Part shown: one piece after another, positions 17,260-25,989 of the stretch
Numbering within the stretch: the first letter of the stretch is position 1
Layout of the letters: each line of letters begins with the position of its first letter
Source of the DNA: Acidimicrobiales bacterium
GTDB lineage: Bacteria > Actinomycetota > Acidimicrobiia > Acidimicrobiales > MedAcidi-G1
Direction: 5' to 3'
DNA length: 56,820 nt
Assembly (NCBI GenBank): GCA_022452145.1
Contig: JAKURY010000014.1
Span: 1-56,820 of the forward strand
Notes under the pieces: generated by a model
What the model saw: the letters and a program-made list of their open reading frames with translations, nothing else
What the model was told of the DNA's origin: nothing
The model's database searches: none
Made by a program: the position numbers and the translations under genes

Positions 17260-19938
17260 TCAGCCCTTGGCGGCGGCCCAGGTGGTGCCGACCGCCACCT
17301 CCACGGCCAACTCGACCCGCAGCTCGTAGGCGCCGGTCATCTCGGCCCGGACCATGGCCTCGACCTCGGAGAGCTCGTCGGGCGGCACCTCCAGGATGAC
17401 CTCGTCGTGGACCTGCAGGACCAGGGCCGTGGTCGCCCCGGCGTCCCGGAGACCCCGGTCGATGCGGATCAGGGCCACCTTGAACACGTCTGCGGCCAGA
17501 CCCTGAATGGCGGCGTTCATGGCCTGCCTCTCCCCCGCCAGCCTGACGTTGTAGTTGGGCGACGAGAGCTCCGGTATGCGCCGACGGCGGCCGAACAGGG
17601 TTTCCGTGTAGCCCTTCTGTCGGGCCTCTGCCACCGTCCGGTCCATGTAGGCACGGATCGCCGGAAAGGCCTCGAAGTACGAGTCGAGGATCTCGGCGGC
17701 CTCCTCCACCGGGGAACCGAGGCGCTGGGCCAGGCCGTAGGCCTCCATGCCGTAAGCCAGGCCGTATGCCACCATCTTCGCCCGGTTGCGGACCTCGGTG
17801 GTGACCTCCGAGGGGTCGATGCCCCAGGTCCGCGAGGCCACGGCGGTGTGCACGTCGTCTCCGGCCTCGAAGGCGGCGATGAGCCCCGGGTCATCGGCCA
17901 GGTGGGCAATGCAGCGCAGCTCTATCTGGTTGTAGTCGGCCACCAGCAGGGACCGGCCCGGCGCCGGCACGAAGGCTCGCCGGAATGCACGGCCGGCCTC
18001 GGTACGAATCGGGATGTTGTGGAGGTTCGGGGCGTCGGAGCTGAGCCGACCCGTCCTGGCCACCGTCTGGTTGAACGTCGCCCGGATCCGGTCTCCCGGC
18101 CCGACCGCGGCCAACAGGCCCTCGCCGTACGTGGAGCGGAGCTTCTCAACCTCCCGGTAGGCCAGCAGGTGATCAACCACCGGGTGGTCCCCGCGGAGCC
18201 GTTCCAGGGTCGCAGCGTCGGTCGAGTACCCGGTCTTGGTCTTCTTTCCCGGGGTGAGGCCCAGGTTTCCGAAGAGGACCTCCCGGAGCTGCTGGGTGGA
18301 GTTCACGTTGAACTCCTCCCCGGCAGCCTCGTGCACCATGCCCCGAAGCCGGTCGCAGTCCGACGTCAGTTGGTCGCGCAGCCGGGTCAGCTCGGCCACG
18401 TCGACCCCCACGCCCAGCTCCTCCATCCGGGCCAGCACGGCGACCAGAGGCACCTCGAGGGTGGCGTTCAGCTCGCGTAGGCCCTGGGCTTCCAGGGCTG
18501 CCAGGAGCGGCTCCTGCAGGACGGCTGCTGCCGCTGCCCGGACCCCCGCCTCGACCGCCGGGTCGAAGGTCTCCCCGGACAGGTCGAGCTGCCCATCAGG
18601 AGGCCCCAGGTCGGACAGGCTCCGCCCATCGTGGCGTTCCAGCAACGTCGCCAGGTCGTAGCCGGCGTCGGCCGGGTCCAGCAGGTACGCGGCCAGGGCC
18701 GTATCCATGACGAGTGTCACCTCGTCCAGCCCGAGGCGGGCCATGGCCCTGAGCGCCGGCTTGGCGTCGTGGGCCACCACCCCGGGTCCGCCCGGTCCGA
18801 GCAGGTTTCGGAGCGCCTCCAACGAGTCGGACAGCAAATTCTCGTCGACCCACCATGCCCGCTCGCCGTCGGACAACGCGATGCCGCCACCCAGACCGGG
18901 CCCGGTGGCGCTGGGCGGCGGGTCCTGCACTGTCGCCATCCCGATCGGGGATCCCGTGAGTGCCCGCACGGCGGCAAGGACCGCCGCCCTGTCGAAGCAA
19001 CGTTCCACGGCCACCTCCAGGTCGCCGGCCGGGCCGCCGGGTCCATCGGCCGGTCCACCGAAGTCCACGCCCAGCAGAGGGGCGAGGTTCTTCCGGGCCC
19101 TGCTCAGCTCCAGTACCTCCAGGAGACCGCCCGCCCGCTCCATGTCGACCGGCCCCTGTTCGAGGTCGTCGACGCACAACCCGAGGGGGACGTCGCGCAC
19201 CAGGGCCATGAGCTCCTCGTTCAGGCGTGCGAGCGCCTCGTGCGCCAGCAGGTTCTCGCTGAGCCTGGGGGTCTGCTCTCCGGCGGCAGCAAAGACGCCA
19301 TCCAGCCCCCCATAGGCGTTGATCAGCTTCGCGGCCGTCTTCTCGCCGACGCCGGGGACACCGGGGAGGTTGTCCGAGGGGTCCCCCCGGAGTGCCGCAT
19401 AGGCGACGTAGTCGACGGGTCGCACACCGGTGCGTTCCCGGATCCCCGCCTCGTCGTACAGGGCGTAGTCCGACACGCCCCGCCTGTTGTAAAGCACGCG
19501 GACATGGGGATCATCGACCAGTTGGTAGCTGTCCCGGTCGCCGGTGACGATGGTGACGTCCCGACCGGCGGCCGACGCCATGGTGGCCAGGGTGGCGATC
19601 ACGTCGTCGGCCTCGAAGCCTTCGGCCTCCACCACCAGGAACCCCAGGGCATCGACCAACTCGCGCACGAGGTCCAACTGCTGGTAGAGGCTGTCATCCT
19701 GCCTCTCCCGGTTGGCCTTGTAGGAGGGCAGCCGCTCGTGGCGGAACGTGTCGCCCGGCAGGTCAAAGGCCACCACCACCCCGTCGGGCTCATGCTCCCG
19801 GAGCAGGGTGATCAGCATCTGGGTGAAGCCGAAGATGGCGTTCGTCTCCTGGCCGGACCTGGTCACCATGTCCCGAGAGATCGCGAAGAACGCCCGGTAG
19901 ATCAGGGAGTTACCGTCGAGGATCAGCAGGCCGGACAC
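17260..19938 (-). CDS. polA: DNA polymerase I
   Basis: PolA fills gaps and removes RNA primers. The 892-aa protein has an N-terminal 5'-3' exonuclease (LLILDGNSLIYRAFFAI, EADDVIATLA, TGDRDSYQL, GVPGVGEKTAAKL), a middle domain and a C-terminal polymerase (RTGRLSSDAPNLHNIPIR, DYNQIELRCIAHL, the O-helix RNRAKMVAYGLAYGM, and VHDEVILEVP). The middle domain lacks the DxE and other carboxylates of a 3'-5' exonuclease, so proofreading is probably absent, as in mycobacterial PolA. I chose the GTG giving VSGLLILDG, because TATTGT lies seven bases upstream; the 14 residues before it are not conserved. Confidence 0.96.
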   Translation of the reverse strand: MSGLLILDGNSLIYRAFFAISRDMVTRSGQETNAIFGFTQMLITLLREHEPDGVVVAFDLPGDTFRHERLPSYKANRERQDDSLYQQLDLVRELVDALGFLVVEAEGFEADDVIATLATMASAAGRDVTIVTGDRDSYQLVDDPHVRVLYNRRGVSDYALYDEAGIRERTGVRPVDYVAYAALRGDPSDNLPGVPGVGEKTAAKLINAYGGLDGVFAAAGEQTPRLSENLLAHEALARLNEELMALVRDVPLGLCVDDLEQGPVDMERAGGLLEVLELSRARKNLAPLLGVDFGGPADGPGGPAGDLEVAVERCFDRAAVLAAVRALTGSPIGMATVQDPPPSATGPGLGGGIALSDGERAWWVDENLLSDSLEALRNLLGPGGPGVVAHDAKPALRAMARLGLDEVTLVMDTALAAYLLDPADAGYDLATLLERHDGRSLSDLGPPDGQLDLSGETFDPAVEAGVRAAAAAVLQEPLLAALEAQGLRELNATLEVPLVAVLARMEELGVGVDVAELTRLRDQLTSDCDRLRGMVHEAAGEEFNVNSTQQLREVLFGNLGLTPGKKTKTGYSTDAATLERLRGDHPVVDHLLAYREVEKLRSTYGEGLLAAVGPGDRIRATFNQTVARTGRLSSDAPNLHNIPIRTEAGRAFRRAFVPAPGRSLLVADYNQIELRCIAHLADDPGLIAAFEAGDDVHTAVASRTWGIDPSEVTTEVRNRAKMVAYGLAYGMEAYGLAQRLGSPVEEAAEILDSYFEAFPAIRAYMDRTVAEARQKGYTETLFGRRRRIPELSSPNYNVRLAGERQAMNAAIQGLAADVFKVALIRIDRGLRDAGATTALVLQVHDEVILEVPPDELSEVEAMVRAEMTGAYELRVELAVEVAVGTTWAAAKG

Positions 19939-19945
19939 CGGCCGG

Positions 19946-19951
19946 ACAATA
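19946..19951 (-). promoter_or_regulatory. -10 element of leaderless polA promoter
   Basis: TATTGT-CCGGCCG-GTG on the minus strand, seven-base spacing. It is one of the closest matches to TATAAT-like consensus among the leaderless candidates in the window. Confidence 0.5.
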
Positions 19952-20015
19952 CCGCGGACCCCGTGACCGCTACCGCCCACGGTCGGCCATGTACCGCTCC
20001 CGTGGGCAGGTCCGG

Positions 20016-20645
20016 TCAGGGGCGAAGGTCGTCGCCGATGACCGCCCGGGCCACGTCGGCCATGGTCCGGCGACCGGACATCGCTGTGACCTGGATGAAG
20101 CGGAAGGCCTCACCCTCCGACAGCCCAGCGTCGTCGATTAGGACGCCCTTGGCCCGGTCGATCGCCTTCCGGGCCTCCAGCCGGTCGGCCAGGGTACGGG
20201 CCTGGTCGGTCAGCGCACGCATCTCCCGATGGCGTGCCAGGGCAATCTCCACGGCCGGTACGAGTTCCGAACGTTGGAAGGGCTTAACCAGGTAGGCCAG
20301 TGCCCCGGCCTCGACGGCCCGATCGATGAGCTCCCGCTGGCTGAAGGCGGTGAGTATCACTACCGCGGCGTCATGGGAGGCGGCTATCCGTCGAGCCGCC
20401 TCGATCCCGTCAAGTCCCGGCATCTTGATGTCCAGGATGACCACGTCGGGATCCAGGTCGCCTACGAGCTCGACGGCGTGGTCGCCCCGACCCGTGTCAC
20501 CGACCACGTCGTAGCCCTCGTCCTCGAGGGTCTCCTTCAGGTCCAGCCGGATTATGGCCTCGTCCTCGGCGAGGACCACCCGGACCCTGGTGGAAACCTC
20601 GCCTGGGGTGGCGCCGTCGGCGGCGATGCCGAGCGTCTCACCCAT
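20016..20645 (-). CDS. pdtaR: ANTAR-domain response regulator (PdtaR-like)
   Basis: The 209-aa protein has a receiver domain (VRVVLAEDEAIIRLDL, phospho-Asp in VVILDIKMPGLDG, Thr in VVILTAFS, Lys in YLVKPF) followed by an ANTAR RNA-binding domain (ARKAIDRAKGVLIDDAGLSEGEAFRFIQVTAM). ANTAR proteins act as transcription antiterminators by binding paired hexaloop RNA hairpins. Its place beside polA matches mycobacterial Rv1626. No PdtaS-type kinase is in the window. The ATG overlaps the upstream gene's stop by 8 bp (ATGGGTGA), so the two are coupled. Confidence 0.9.
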   Translation of the reverse strand: MGETLGIAADGATPGEVSTRVRVVLAEDEAIIRLDLKETLEDEGYDVVGDTGRGDHAVELVGDLDPDVVILDIKMPGLDGIEAARRIAASHDAAVVILTAFSQRELIDRAVEAGALAYLVKPFQRSELVPAVEIALARHREMRALTDQARTLADRLEARKAIDRAKGVLIDDAGLSEGEAFRFIQVTAMSGRRTMADVARAVIGDDLRP

Positions 20646-20928
20646 CGGCGGCCAGCCGGTCCAGCAGGCCGTCCTGGGCGGCCTCCAGTCGTGAGATCTC
20701 GGCCACCACCTCATCCCGGTGGCGGGCCATGGTACGGGCGTGTCGGTCTGCACCCCGATGGGCCCGCTCGGAGATGGCCGTCTCGGATACCAGCGACCTG
20801 ACCCTGGCGTCGTCGGCGTCGGCGGCGAAGTGGGCCAACTGTTCCTCTGCCACCGCCAAGTCGGCCCGGAGCCGCCGAAGGCGGTCGCCGAGCTCTCTCA
20901 GCCGTCGTTCGATCACCGGTCGTGCCAT
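20638..20928 (-). CDS. Small coiled-coil protein coupled to the ANTAR regulator
   Basis: This 96-aa protein is charged, almost wholly helical and rich in Arg, Glu, Leu and Ala (MARPVIERRLRELGDRL...LEAAQDGLLDRLAADG), with a heptad-like pattern over about residues 5-95. There are no Cys residues, no membrane segment and no signal peptide. I do not recognise a family. Its stop overlaps the pdtaR-like start, so a functional link is likely; it might be a partner or sensor adaptor, which is inference. A TAGACT hexamer ten bases before the ATG suggests a very short leader. Confidence 0.7.
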   Translation of the reverse strand: MARPVIERRLRELGDRLRRLRADLAVAEEQLAHFAADADDARVRSLVSETAISERAHRGADRHARTMARHRDEVVAEISRLEAAQDGLLDRLAADG

Positions 20929-21076
20929 GGGACTAGCCAGTCTACGGACCTGGAACCGCTGGGCCGTCCCGACCAGGCGAAGCCGACCGCATGGCCCATG
21001 GGAGGGGCCAGTCCAGGTCCGTCGCGACCGGGCGCAACGCTGCGGGGACGCCGCAGCCGGCAGCCTGTCGTCATCG

Positions 21077-21160
21077 TGCCCGGGGCGGGACTTGAACCCG
21101 CACGACCTCGCGGCCAGAGGATTTTGAGTCCTCCGCGTCTGCCAATTCCGCCACCCGGGC
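21077..21160 (-). tRNA. tRNA-Leu(CAA)
   Basis: This 84-nt class II tRNA has acceptor GCCCGGG/CCCGGGC, discriminator A, no encoded CCA, anticodon stem GAGGA/TCCTC with loop CTCAAAA (anticodon CAA, decodes UUG), variable arm GGCC-GCGA-GGTC and T-arm GCGGG-TTCAAGT-CCCGC. A TAGGCT hexamer at 21170-21175 lies nine bases before the 5' end and is a likely -10. No U-tailed terminator follows; a GC-rich hairpin (21040-21056) does. Confidence 0.95.
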
Positions 21161-21334
21161 GACCGGCCGAGCCTACCGGTGGGCATTACCGCACCTGCCG
21201 GTCCCCATGCTCCCGCGCCGCCCATCTGGGCCACCGTGCCCAAAGGAGCCGCCCATCGGCCACACTATGGGCCGCAGGATTGGTCAGGCTGCCGCCCGGC
21301 CCGGCCGTGGCACCACCGCCCGAGGAGACCAACG

Positions 21335-22510
21335 ATGATCGCCTTCACGTACTCCGGCCAGGGCTCCCAGCAGCCAGGCATGGGCGCTCCGTGGGTGGAC
21401 CACCCGTCGTGGGAACTGGTCGAGGATGCCTCGGCGGCAGCCGGGCGGGACGTGGCCCACCTCCTGCTCGAGGCCGATGCCGAGAAGCTCCGCGCCACCC
21501 GCAACGCCCAACTGGCCACCTTCGTCACCAGCATGGTCATCCTGGACGCAGTGGCCCGCCTGGGCATCGACGCAGCCGGCCACGCTGGGCACAGCCTCGG
21601 GGAGTACAGCGCCCTGACGGCTTCTGGAGCGCTCGACTTCTCCGACGCGGTGGCCCTTGTCGTCGAGCGGGGCGAGGCCATGCAGGAGGCCGCCCGGGAC
21701 CCGATCGGCACCATGGCTGCGGTTCTGGGCCTCGATGACGCCGGCGTGGAAGAGGCGTGTGCCGAGGTTGGTGGCTCCGTGTGGGTGGCCAACTACAACG
21801 CCCCGGGCCAGGTGGTAATAGCCGGTGACCCGGATGCCGTCGCCGCAGCCGGCGACGGGTCAAGGGCCCGTGGCGCCAAGCGGGTCACCGGACTGGAGGT
21901 ATCCGGTGCCTTCCACACACCGTTCATGTCCCCGGCCAGGGACCGCCTCGGCGAGGCCATAGAGCGAACCGACCTCCGGTCGCCGGAGAGCGTGGTGGTG
22001 GCCAACGTGGACGCCGGCATCCATTCGAACCCCGCAACCTGGCGGGTGCTCATGAATGCCCAGCTGTGCAGCCCGGTCCGCTGGTCCCAGACACTCCAGA
22101 CCCTGACCGGGGCCGGATTCACCACGTTCGTGGAGCTGGGCCCCGGCAGCGTTCTGACCAGCCTGGTGAAGCGCAGCCTGAAGGGGGCGCTGCGCCTCAC
22201 GGTCAACACGCCTGACGACCTCGACACCCTCCTGGACGCGTTGGCCGCACCGCTCGACGATGGCGTCCATGCACCCGAGGGAGAACACCTCTTCGCCACG
22301 GACCGGATGGTGGTCAGCCCCTGCGCCGGGGTCTTCACCCCTGTGCCGGACCTGTATCCGGGCCAGCAGGTCGCAGCAGGCGCACTCCTCGGCCACATCG
22401 GCGTAGAGGAGGTCTACTCCCCGTTCGCCGGTGAGCTCATGGGCTGGCTGGCCGTGGAAACCGAACGGGTGAGCTCATCCAAGCCGATCGCCTGGCTGCG
22501 GGCCACCTGA
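21335..22510 (+). CDS. fabD: Malonyl-CoA:ACP transacylase with a C-terminal lipoyl/biotinyl-like domain
   Basis: FabD moves malonyl from CoA to acyl carrier protein. Residues 1 to about 300 form the transacylase: oxyanion GQGSQQPGM, nucleophile Ser in GHSLGEYSA, the malonate Arg in VVERGEAMQ, and the catalytic His in GAFHTPFM. The protein is 391 aa rather than about 310. The extra end (about residues 325-391) reads VVSPCAGVFTPV...YPGQQVAAGALLGHI...VYSPFAGELMGWL, the plan of a barrel-sandwich (biotinyl/lipoyl-like) fold, but the hairpin Lys of the EAMKM motif is missing. GAGGAG lies nine bases before the ATG. It leads fabG-acpP-fabF. The 174 bp upstream hold no other gene. Confidence 0.93.
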   Translation: MIAFTYSGQGSQQPGMGAPWVDHPSWELVEDASAAAGRDVAHLLLEADAEKLRATRNAQLATFVTSMVILDAVARLGIDAAGHAGHSLGEYSALTASGALDFSDAVALVVERGEAMQEAARDPIGTMAAVLGLDDAGVEEACAEVGGSVWVANYNAPGQVVIAGDPDAVAAAGDGSRARGAKRVTGLEVSGAFHTPFMSPARDRLGEAIERTDLRSPESVVVANVDAGIHSNPATWRVLMNAQLCSPVRWSQTLQTLTGAGFTTFVELGPGSVLTSLVKRSLKGALRLTVNTPDDLDTLLDALAAPLDDGVHAPEGEHLFATDRMVVSPCAGVFTPVPDLYPGQQVAAGALLGHIGVEEVYSPFAGELMGWLAVETERVSSSKPIAWLRAT

Positions 22511-23254
<744 letters not shown>

Positions 23255-23343
23255 GCCCGTGTGTCGGCCTACATGGGCTGACCTCCGCCGGCTCCCCGGC
23301 TGACGGATCGTCAGGCTGTGACAGGAATGACCACCTCCTCCGG

Positions 23344-23382
23344 GGGGAATGGATTCCCCGCTTGGCCCGACCGCCGTAGGGT
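23344..23382 (+). promoter_or_regulatory. acpP-fabF promoter with overlapping palindrome
   Basis: TAGGGT (23377-23382) is a good -10; the -35 position, 17-18 bases upstream, falls inside a perfect inverted repeat GGGGAAT-GG-ATTCCCC (23344-23359). A two-base centre is too tight for a hairpin loop, so a dimeric repressor site is more likely. The predicted leader of about 33 bases carries GGAG before the acpP GTG. The rest of the 23255-23421 gap shows nothing more. Confidence 0.45.
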
Positions 23383-23421
23383 GATGCAGTTCAGATCACC
23401 GATGAGAAACGGAGCCTGACG

Positions 23422-23658
23422 GTGAGTAACGAGAATTTCGAAAGATTCACGAAGTGTGCGGTGGAGGTCCTCTCAGTCGATGCCGGGCAGGTAACCAGGG
23501 AGGCTTCCTTCGCCGACGACCTCAACGCCGACAGCCTCGACCTGGTAGAGCTGATCATGGCCCTCGAGGAGGAGTTTGGCGTGACGGTCGAGGAGGAGGA
23601 GCTCGAGGGCATCACCACGATCGGTGGCGCCTACGACCTCATCGCCTGCAAGCTCTGA
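23422..23658 (+). CDS. acpP: Acyl carrier protein
   Basis: This 78-aa acidic four-helix carrier holds growing acyl chains on phosphopantetheine. The attachment Ser is in [13 protein letters not shown], and the recognition helix follows ([24 protein letters not shown]). It differs from many ACPs in having Cys residues at positions 12 and 76 (FTKCAVEV and the IACKL end). The GTG start is preceded by GGAG. It overlaps the fabF start (TGATG). Confidence 0.95.
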   Translation: MSNENFERFTKCAVEVLSVDAGQVTREASFADDLNADSLDLVELIMALEEEFGVTVEEEELEGITTIGGAYDLIACKL

Positions 23659-24830
23659 TGCCCCGTCGTCGGGTCGCCGTCACGGGACTGGGCGTCGTCG
23701 CCTCGTGTGGCATAGGCACCGACGCGTTCTGGGACGGCCTCTGCGGAGACGCACCGGTGGGTGACAGGCGGGTCCACGACTTCGATCCGACCCCCCACTT
23801 CAAGAACCCGAAGGAGGTCCGACGGAGCGACCGGTGCACCCAGTTCGCCATCGCGGCCGCCGACATGGCCCTCGAGCAGGCCGGCCCCCTGACCGCCGAT
23901 CCGTTCCGTAGCGGCGTGTTCATCGGTACCGGCATCGGCGGGATTGCCACCCTCGAGGATCAGATCCTGATCATGCATGAGAAAGGCCCCCGTCGGGTGT
24001 CGCCCTTCATGGTGCCCATGATGATGCCGAATGCCGCTCCGGCGGCTGTCTCCATGCGCCACGGCTTCCAGGGTCCGGCTGAGAACACCTGCACTGCGTG
24101 TGCCGCCGGCACCCATGCCGTGGCCAACGCCGCCCGCCTCATCGCCCACGGGCGCTGCGACGTTGTGCTTGCTGGCGGCAGCGAAGCGGCCTTCGTAGAG
24201 ACGGCGATAGCTGGCTTCACCAACATGACCGCCTTCTCCTCGCTCGGGATCTCACGGCCGTTCGACGCCGAGCGCGACGGCTTCGTCATGGGCGAGGGCG
24301 CCGGCATCCTGGTCCTCGAGGACTGGGAGATGGCCAGGGCCAGAGGGGCAACCATCCTCGCCGAGATACTCGGAGGGGCCAGCACGGCCGACGCCCACCA
24401 CATCACCGCTCCGTCTCCCGGCGGCGTCGGAGCCATCACCTGCATGCGCCTCGCCCTCGAGGAGGCCGAGGTGGAGCCTGACCAGATCCGCCACGTGAAC
24501 GCCCACGGCACCTCGACCCCGTTGAACGACATGGCCGAGGCCGTGGCCATGGCCGAGATCTTCGGCCCCGACGGGCCCCGGGTCACGTCCACCAAGGGGA
24601 TCACGGGCCATGCCCTCGGCGCAGCCGGCGCCATCGAGGCCGTCGCCGTCGTGCTCTCCATGCAGAAGGGGCTCATCCCCCCGACAGCCGGCTACGCCAC
24701 GGTGGATCCGGACATGCCGCCGATCGACCTGGTCACCGGATCGGCGGCCCCGTGGGAGCCGGGCATCTCGATGTCTAACTCGTTCGGGTTCGGCGGCCAC
24801 AACGGCAGCCTGGTGATCGCTCCGAACTGA
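23658..24830 (+). CDS. fabF: 3-oxoacyl-ACP synthase II
   Basis: FabF condenses malonyl-ACP with acyl-ACP. The 390-aa thiolase-fold protein has VTGLGVVASCG at the start, the catalytic Cys in NTCTACAAGTHAV, the two His in NAHGTSTPLND and GITGHALGAAG, and NSFGFGGHNGSLV at the C-terminus. The last gene of the fabD-fabG-acpP-fabF group, it uses an ATG that overlaps the acpP stop by 1 bp. No fabH (KAS III) is nearby, so chain initiation is encoded elsewhere or uses another route. Confidence 0.95.
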   Translation: MPRRRVAVTGLGVVASCGIGTDAFWDGLCGDAPVGDRRVHDFDPTPHFKNPKEVRRSDRCTQFAIAAADMALEQAGPLTADPFRSGVFIGTGIGGIATLEDQILIMHEKGPRRVSPFMVPMMMPNAAPAAVSMRHGFQGPAENTCTACAAGTHAVANAARLIAHGRCDVVLAGGSEAAFVETAIAGFTNMTAFSSLGISRPFDAERDGFVMGEGAGILVLEDWEMARARGATILAEILGGASTADAHHITAPSPGGVGAITCMRLALEEAEVEPDQIRHVNAHGTSTPLNDMAEAVAMAEIFGPDGPRVTSTKGITGHALGAAGAIEAVAVVLSMQKGLIPPTAGYATVDPDMPPIDLVTGSAAPWEPGISMSNSFGFGGHNGSLVIAPN

Positions 24831-24870
24831 TCGCCCCCTCCGTCGGCCCGGGGCCCACGGACCGTATCGA

Positions 24871-25317
24871 TCAGGCGTCCTGTACGAAGACGAAGAGGAG
24901 ATCACATCGGCAGGCCTCCTCGCCGTCAACCGACGCCCGACCACTCCCCCTGCCGGCCCTGGCCGACACCCGGCCCAACTCGACCTCGAGGTCCAGCCTC
25001 TCCCCGGGTAGGACCTGGCGGCGGAACCTGACACCGTCCAGACCCCCAAACAGCGCCAGGCGACCCGCGAAGTCGGGCCGGCTGAGCAGCGCATAGGCCC
25101 CCAGCTGTGCGATCGACTCGCACATCAGGACTCCCGGGAGCGTTGGGCGACCCGGGAAGTGTCCTGCGAAGAACGGTTCGGCTCCCGTCAACTGCCAGTA
25201 GCCCACGGCCCGTTCGCCCACCGTGACCTTGGTGACCTCGGTCAGCAGCAGGAAGGGGGCCCGGTGGGGTATCACCGCCTCAGGTGGCGGCAGGTCGGTC
25301 ATCGGCTCGTCATACAC
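24871..25317 (-). CDS. fabZ: FabZ/FabA-type 3-hydroxyacyl-ACP dehydratase
   Basis: This 148-aa hot-dog protein dehydrates 3-hydroxyacyl-ACP. Conserved residues: PHRAPFLLL near the N-terminus, catalytic His in FFAGHFPGRPTLPGVLMCE and the Glu of the same segment, then VRFRRQVLPGERL. It converges on fabF, fitting the fatty-acid role and completing reduction-dehydration-condensation steps around acpP; enoyl reductase is absent. GGGAGG lies nine bases before the first ATG; a second ATG five codons in is also possible. The 123 bp between this gene and hupB downstream of HU show a GC-rich hairpin but no U-tract. Confidence 0.88.
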   Translation of the reverse strand: MYDEPMTDLPPPEAVIPHRAPFLLLTEVTKVTVGERAVGYWQLTGAEPFFAGHFPGRPTLPGVLMCESIAQLGAYALLSRPDFAGRLALFGGLDGVRFRRQVLPGERLDLEVELGRVSARAGRGSGRASVDGEEACRCDLLFVFVQDA

Positions 25318-25440
25318 CGGCGCCTCCCCGCTGGTCTGGCGAATCCGAGGAACGTACGAGGGCGCAGCAGGATCGCCCCGGCCTCACTGCCCACGGTGGT
25401 GTTCGCCTGCCGGTCGTCGCGGCCGGGCAGGTGCCGAGTG

Positions 25441-25794
25441 TTACCAGGCTCGGGGAGCGGAGTACTCCTCCGGTGCAGGTGTCTCTTCTTCTGCGGCTGC
25501 CTCGCCGGGCGCCCCGCTGCTCTTGGCGGCCGCCTTCAGCTTCGAGCCGACCGAGACCTTGCAGGCCCTGGTGGCGGCAACCTGGATCTCCTCACCCGTC
25601 TGCGGGTTGCGGCCCTTGCGGGCGGCCCTGATGACCTGCTCGAACGAGATCCAGCCGGGCACCGACACCTTGGCGTCACCAGATGCCACCTCCGCGGCCA
25701 CCACCTCGAAGAATGCGTCCAGACAGGCGCCGGCGTCCTTGTTGGACACGCCAGCCCGACCGGCCATAGCTCCGATCAAATCGCTCTTGTTCAT
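25441..25794 (-). CDS. hup: HU-family DNA-binding protein with acidic tail
   Basis: This 117-aa protein has the HU fold over residues 1-90 (MNKSDLIGAMAGRAGVSNKDA, GDAKVSVPGWISFEQVIRAARKGRNPQTGEEI; the RKGRNPQTG beta-arm binds the DNA minor groove). Where mycobacterial HupB carries a Lys/Ala-rich basic tail, this one ends in about 25 residues rich in Glu, Ala and Pro. AAAGGAG lies six bases before the ATG, the strongest ribosome-binding site in the window. Expected abundant nucleoid protein; own promoter upstream. Confidence 0.92.
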   Translation of the reverse strand: MNKSDLIGAMAGRAGVSNKDAGACLDAFFEVVAAEVASGDAKVSVPGWISFEQVIRAARKGRNPQTGEEIQVAATRACKVSVGSKLKAAAKSSGAPGEAAAEEETPAPEEYSAPRAW

Positions 25795-25851
25795 CGACCA
25801 TCTCCTTTTTTTGGTCCCCGGATGGGCCTGCCCACCTGGTGGTCGAATGAC

Positions 25852-25880
25852 ATCCGACTACCTGAAGCGGCCCATGTCAA
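25852..25880 (-). promoter_or_regulatory. Promoter of the HU gene
   Basis: A perfect -35 TTGACA (25875-25880), a 17-base spacer and TCGGAT at the -10 position (25852-25857) give a leader of about 50 bases ending in AAAGGAG. It lies in the 195-bp stretch between the globin stop and HU, which shows nothing else clear apart from AT-richer sequence at 25900-25950. Confidence 0.5.
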
Positions 25881-25989
25881 GCATTTCCGCCCAGCGTTCC
25901 GCTTGATTGCACGGATCTGCCCTACATCGAGGTGCTATGACAGAATCACAAGGGTTGACGAAGAGGACGTCGGGAGCCCCGTTTCGGGT

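Noticed and set aside
18631-20295. 554-codon plus-strand frame opposite polA and the ANTAR gene
   Set aside because: Same reason; spans two real genes on the other strand.
21040-21056. GC-rich hairpin after tRNA-Leu(CAA) as a terminator
   Set aside because: No U-tract and ordinary for this composition; noted with the tRNA but not called.
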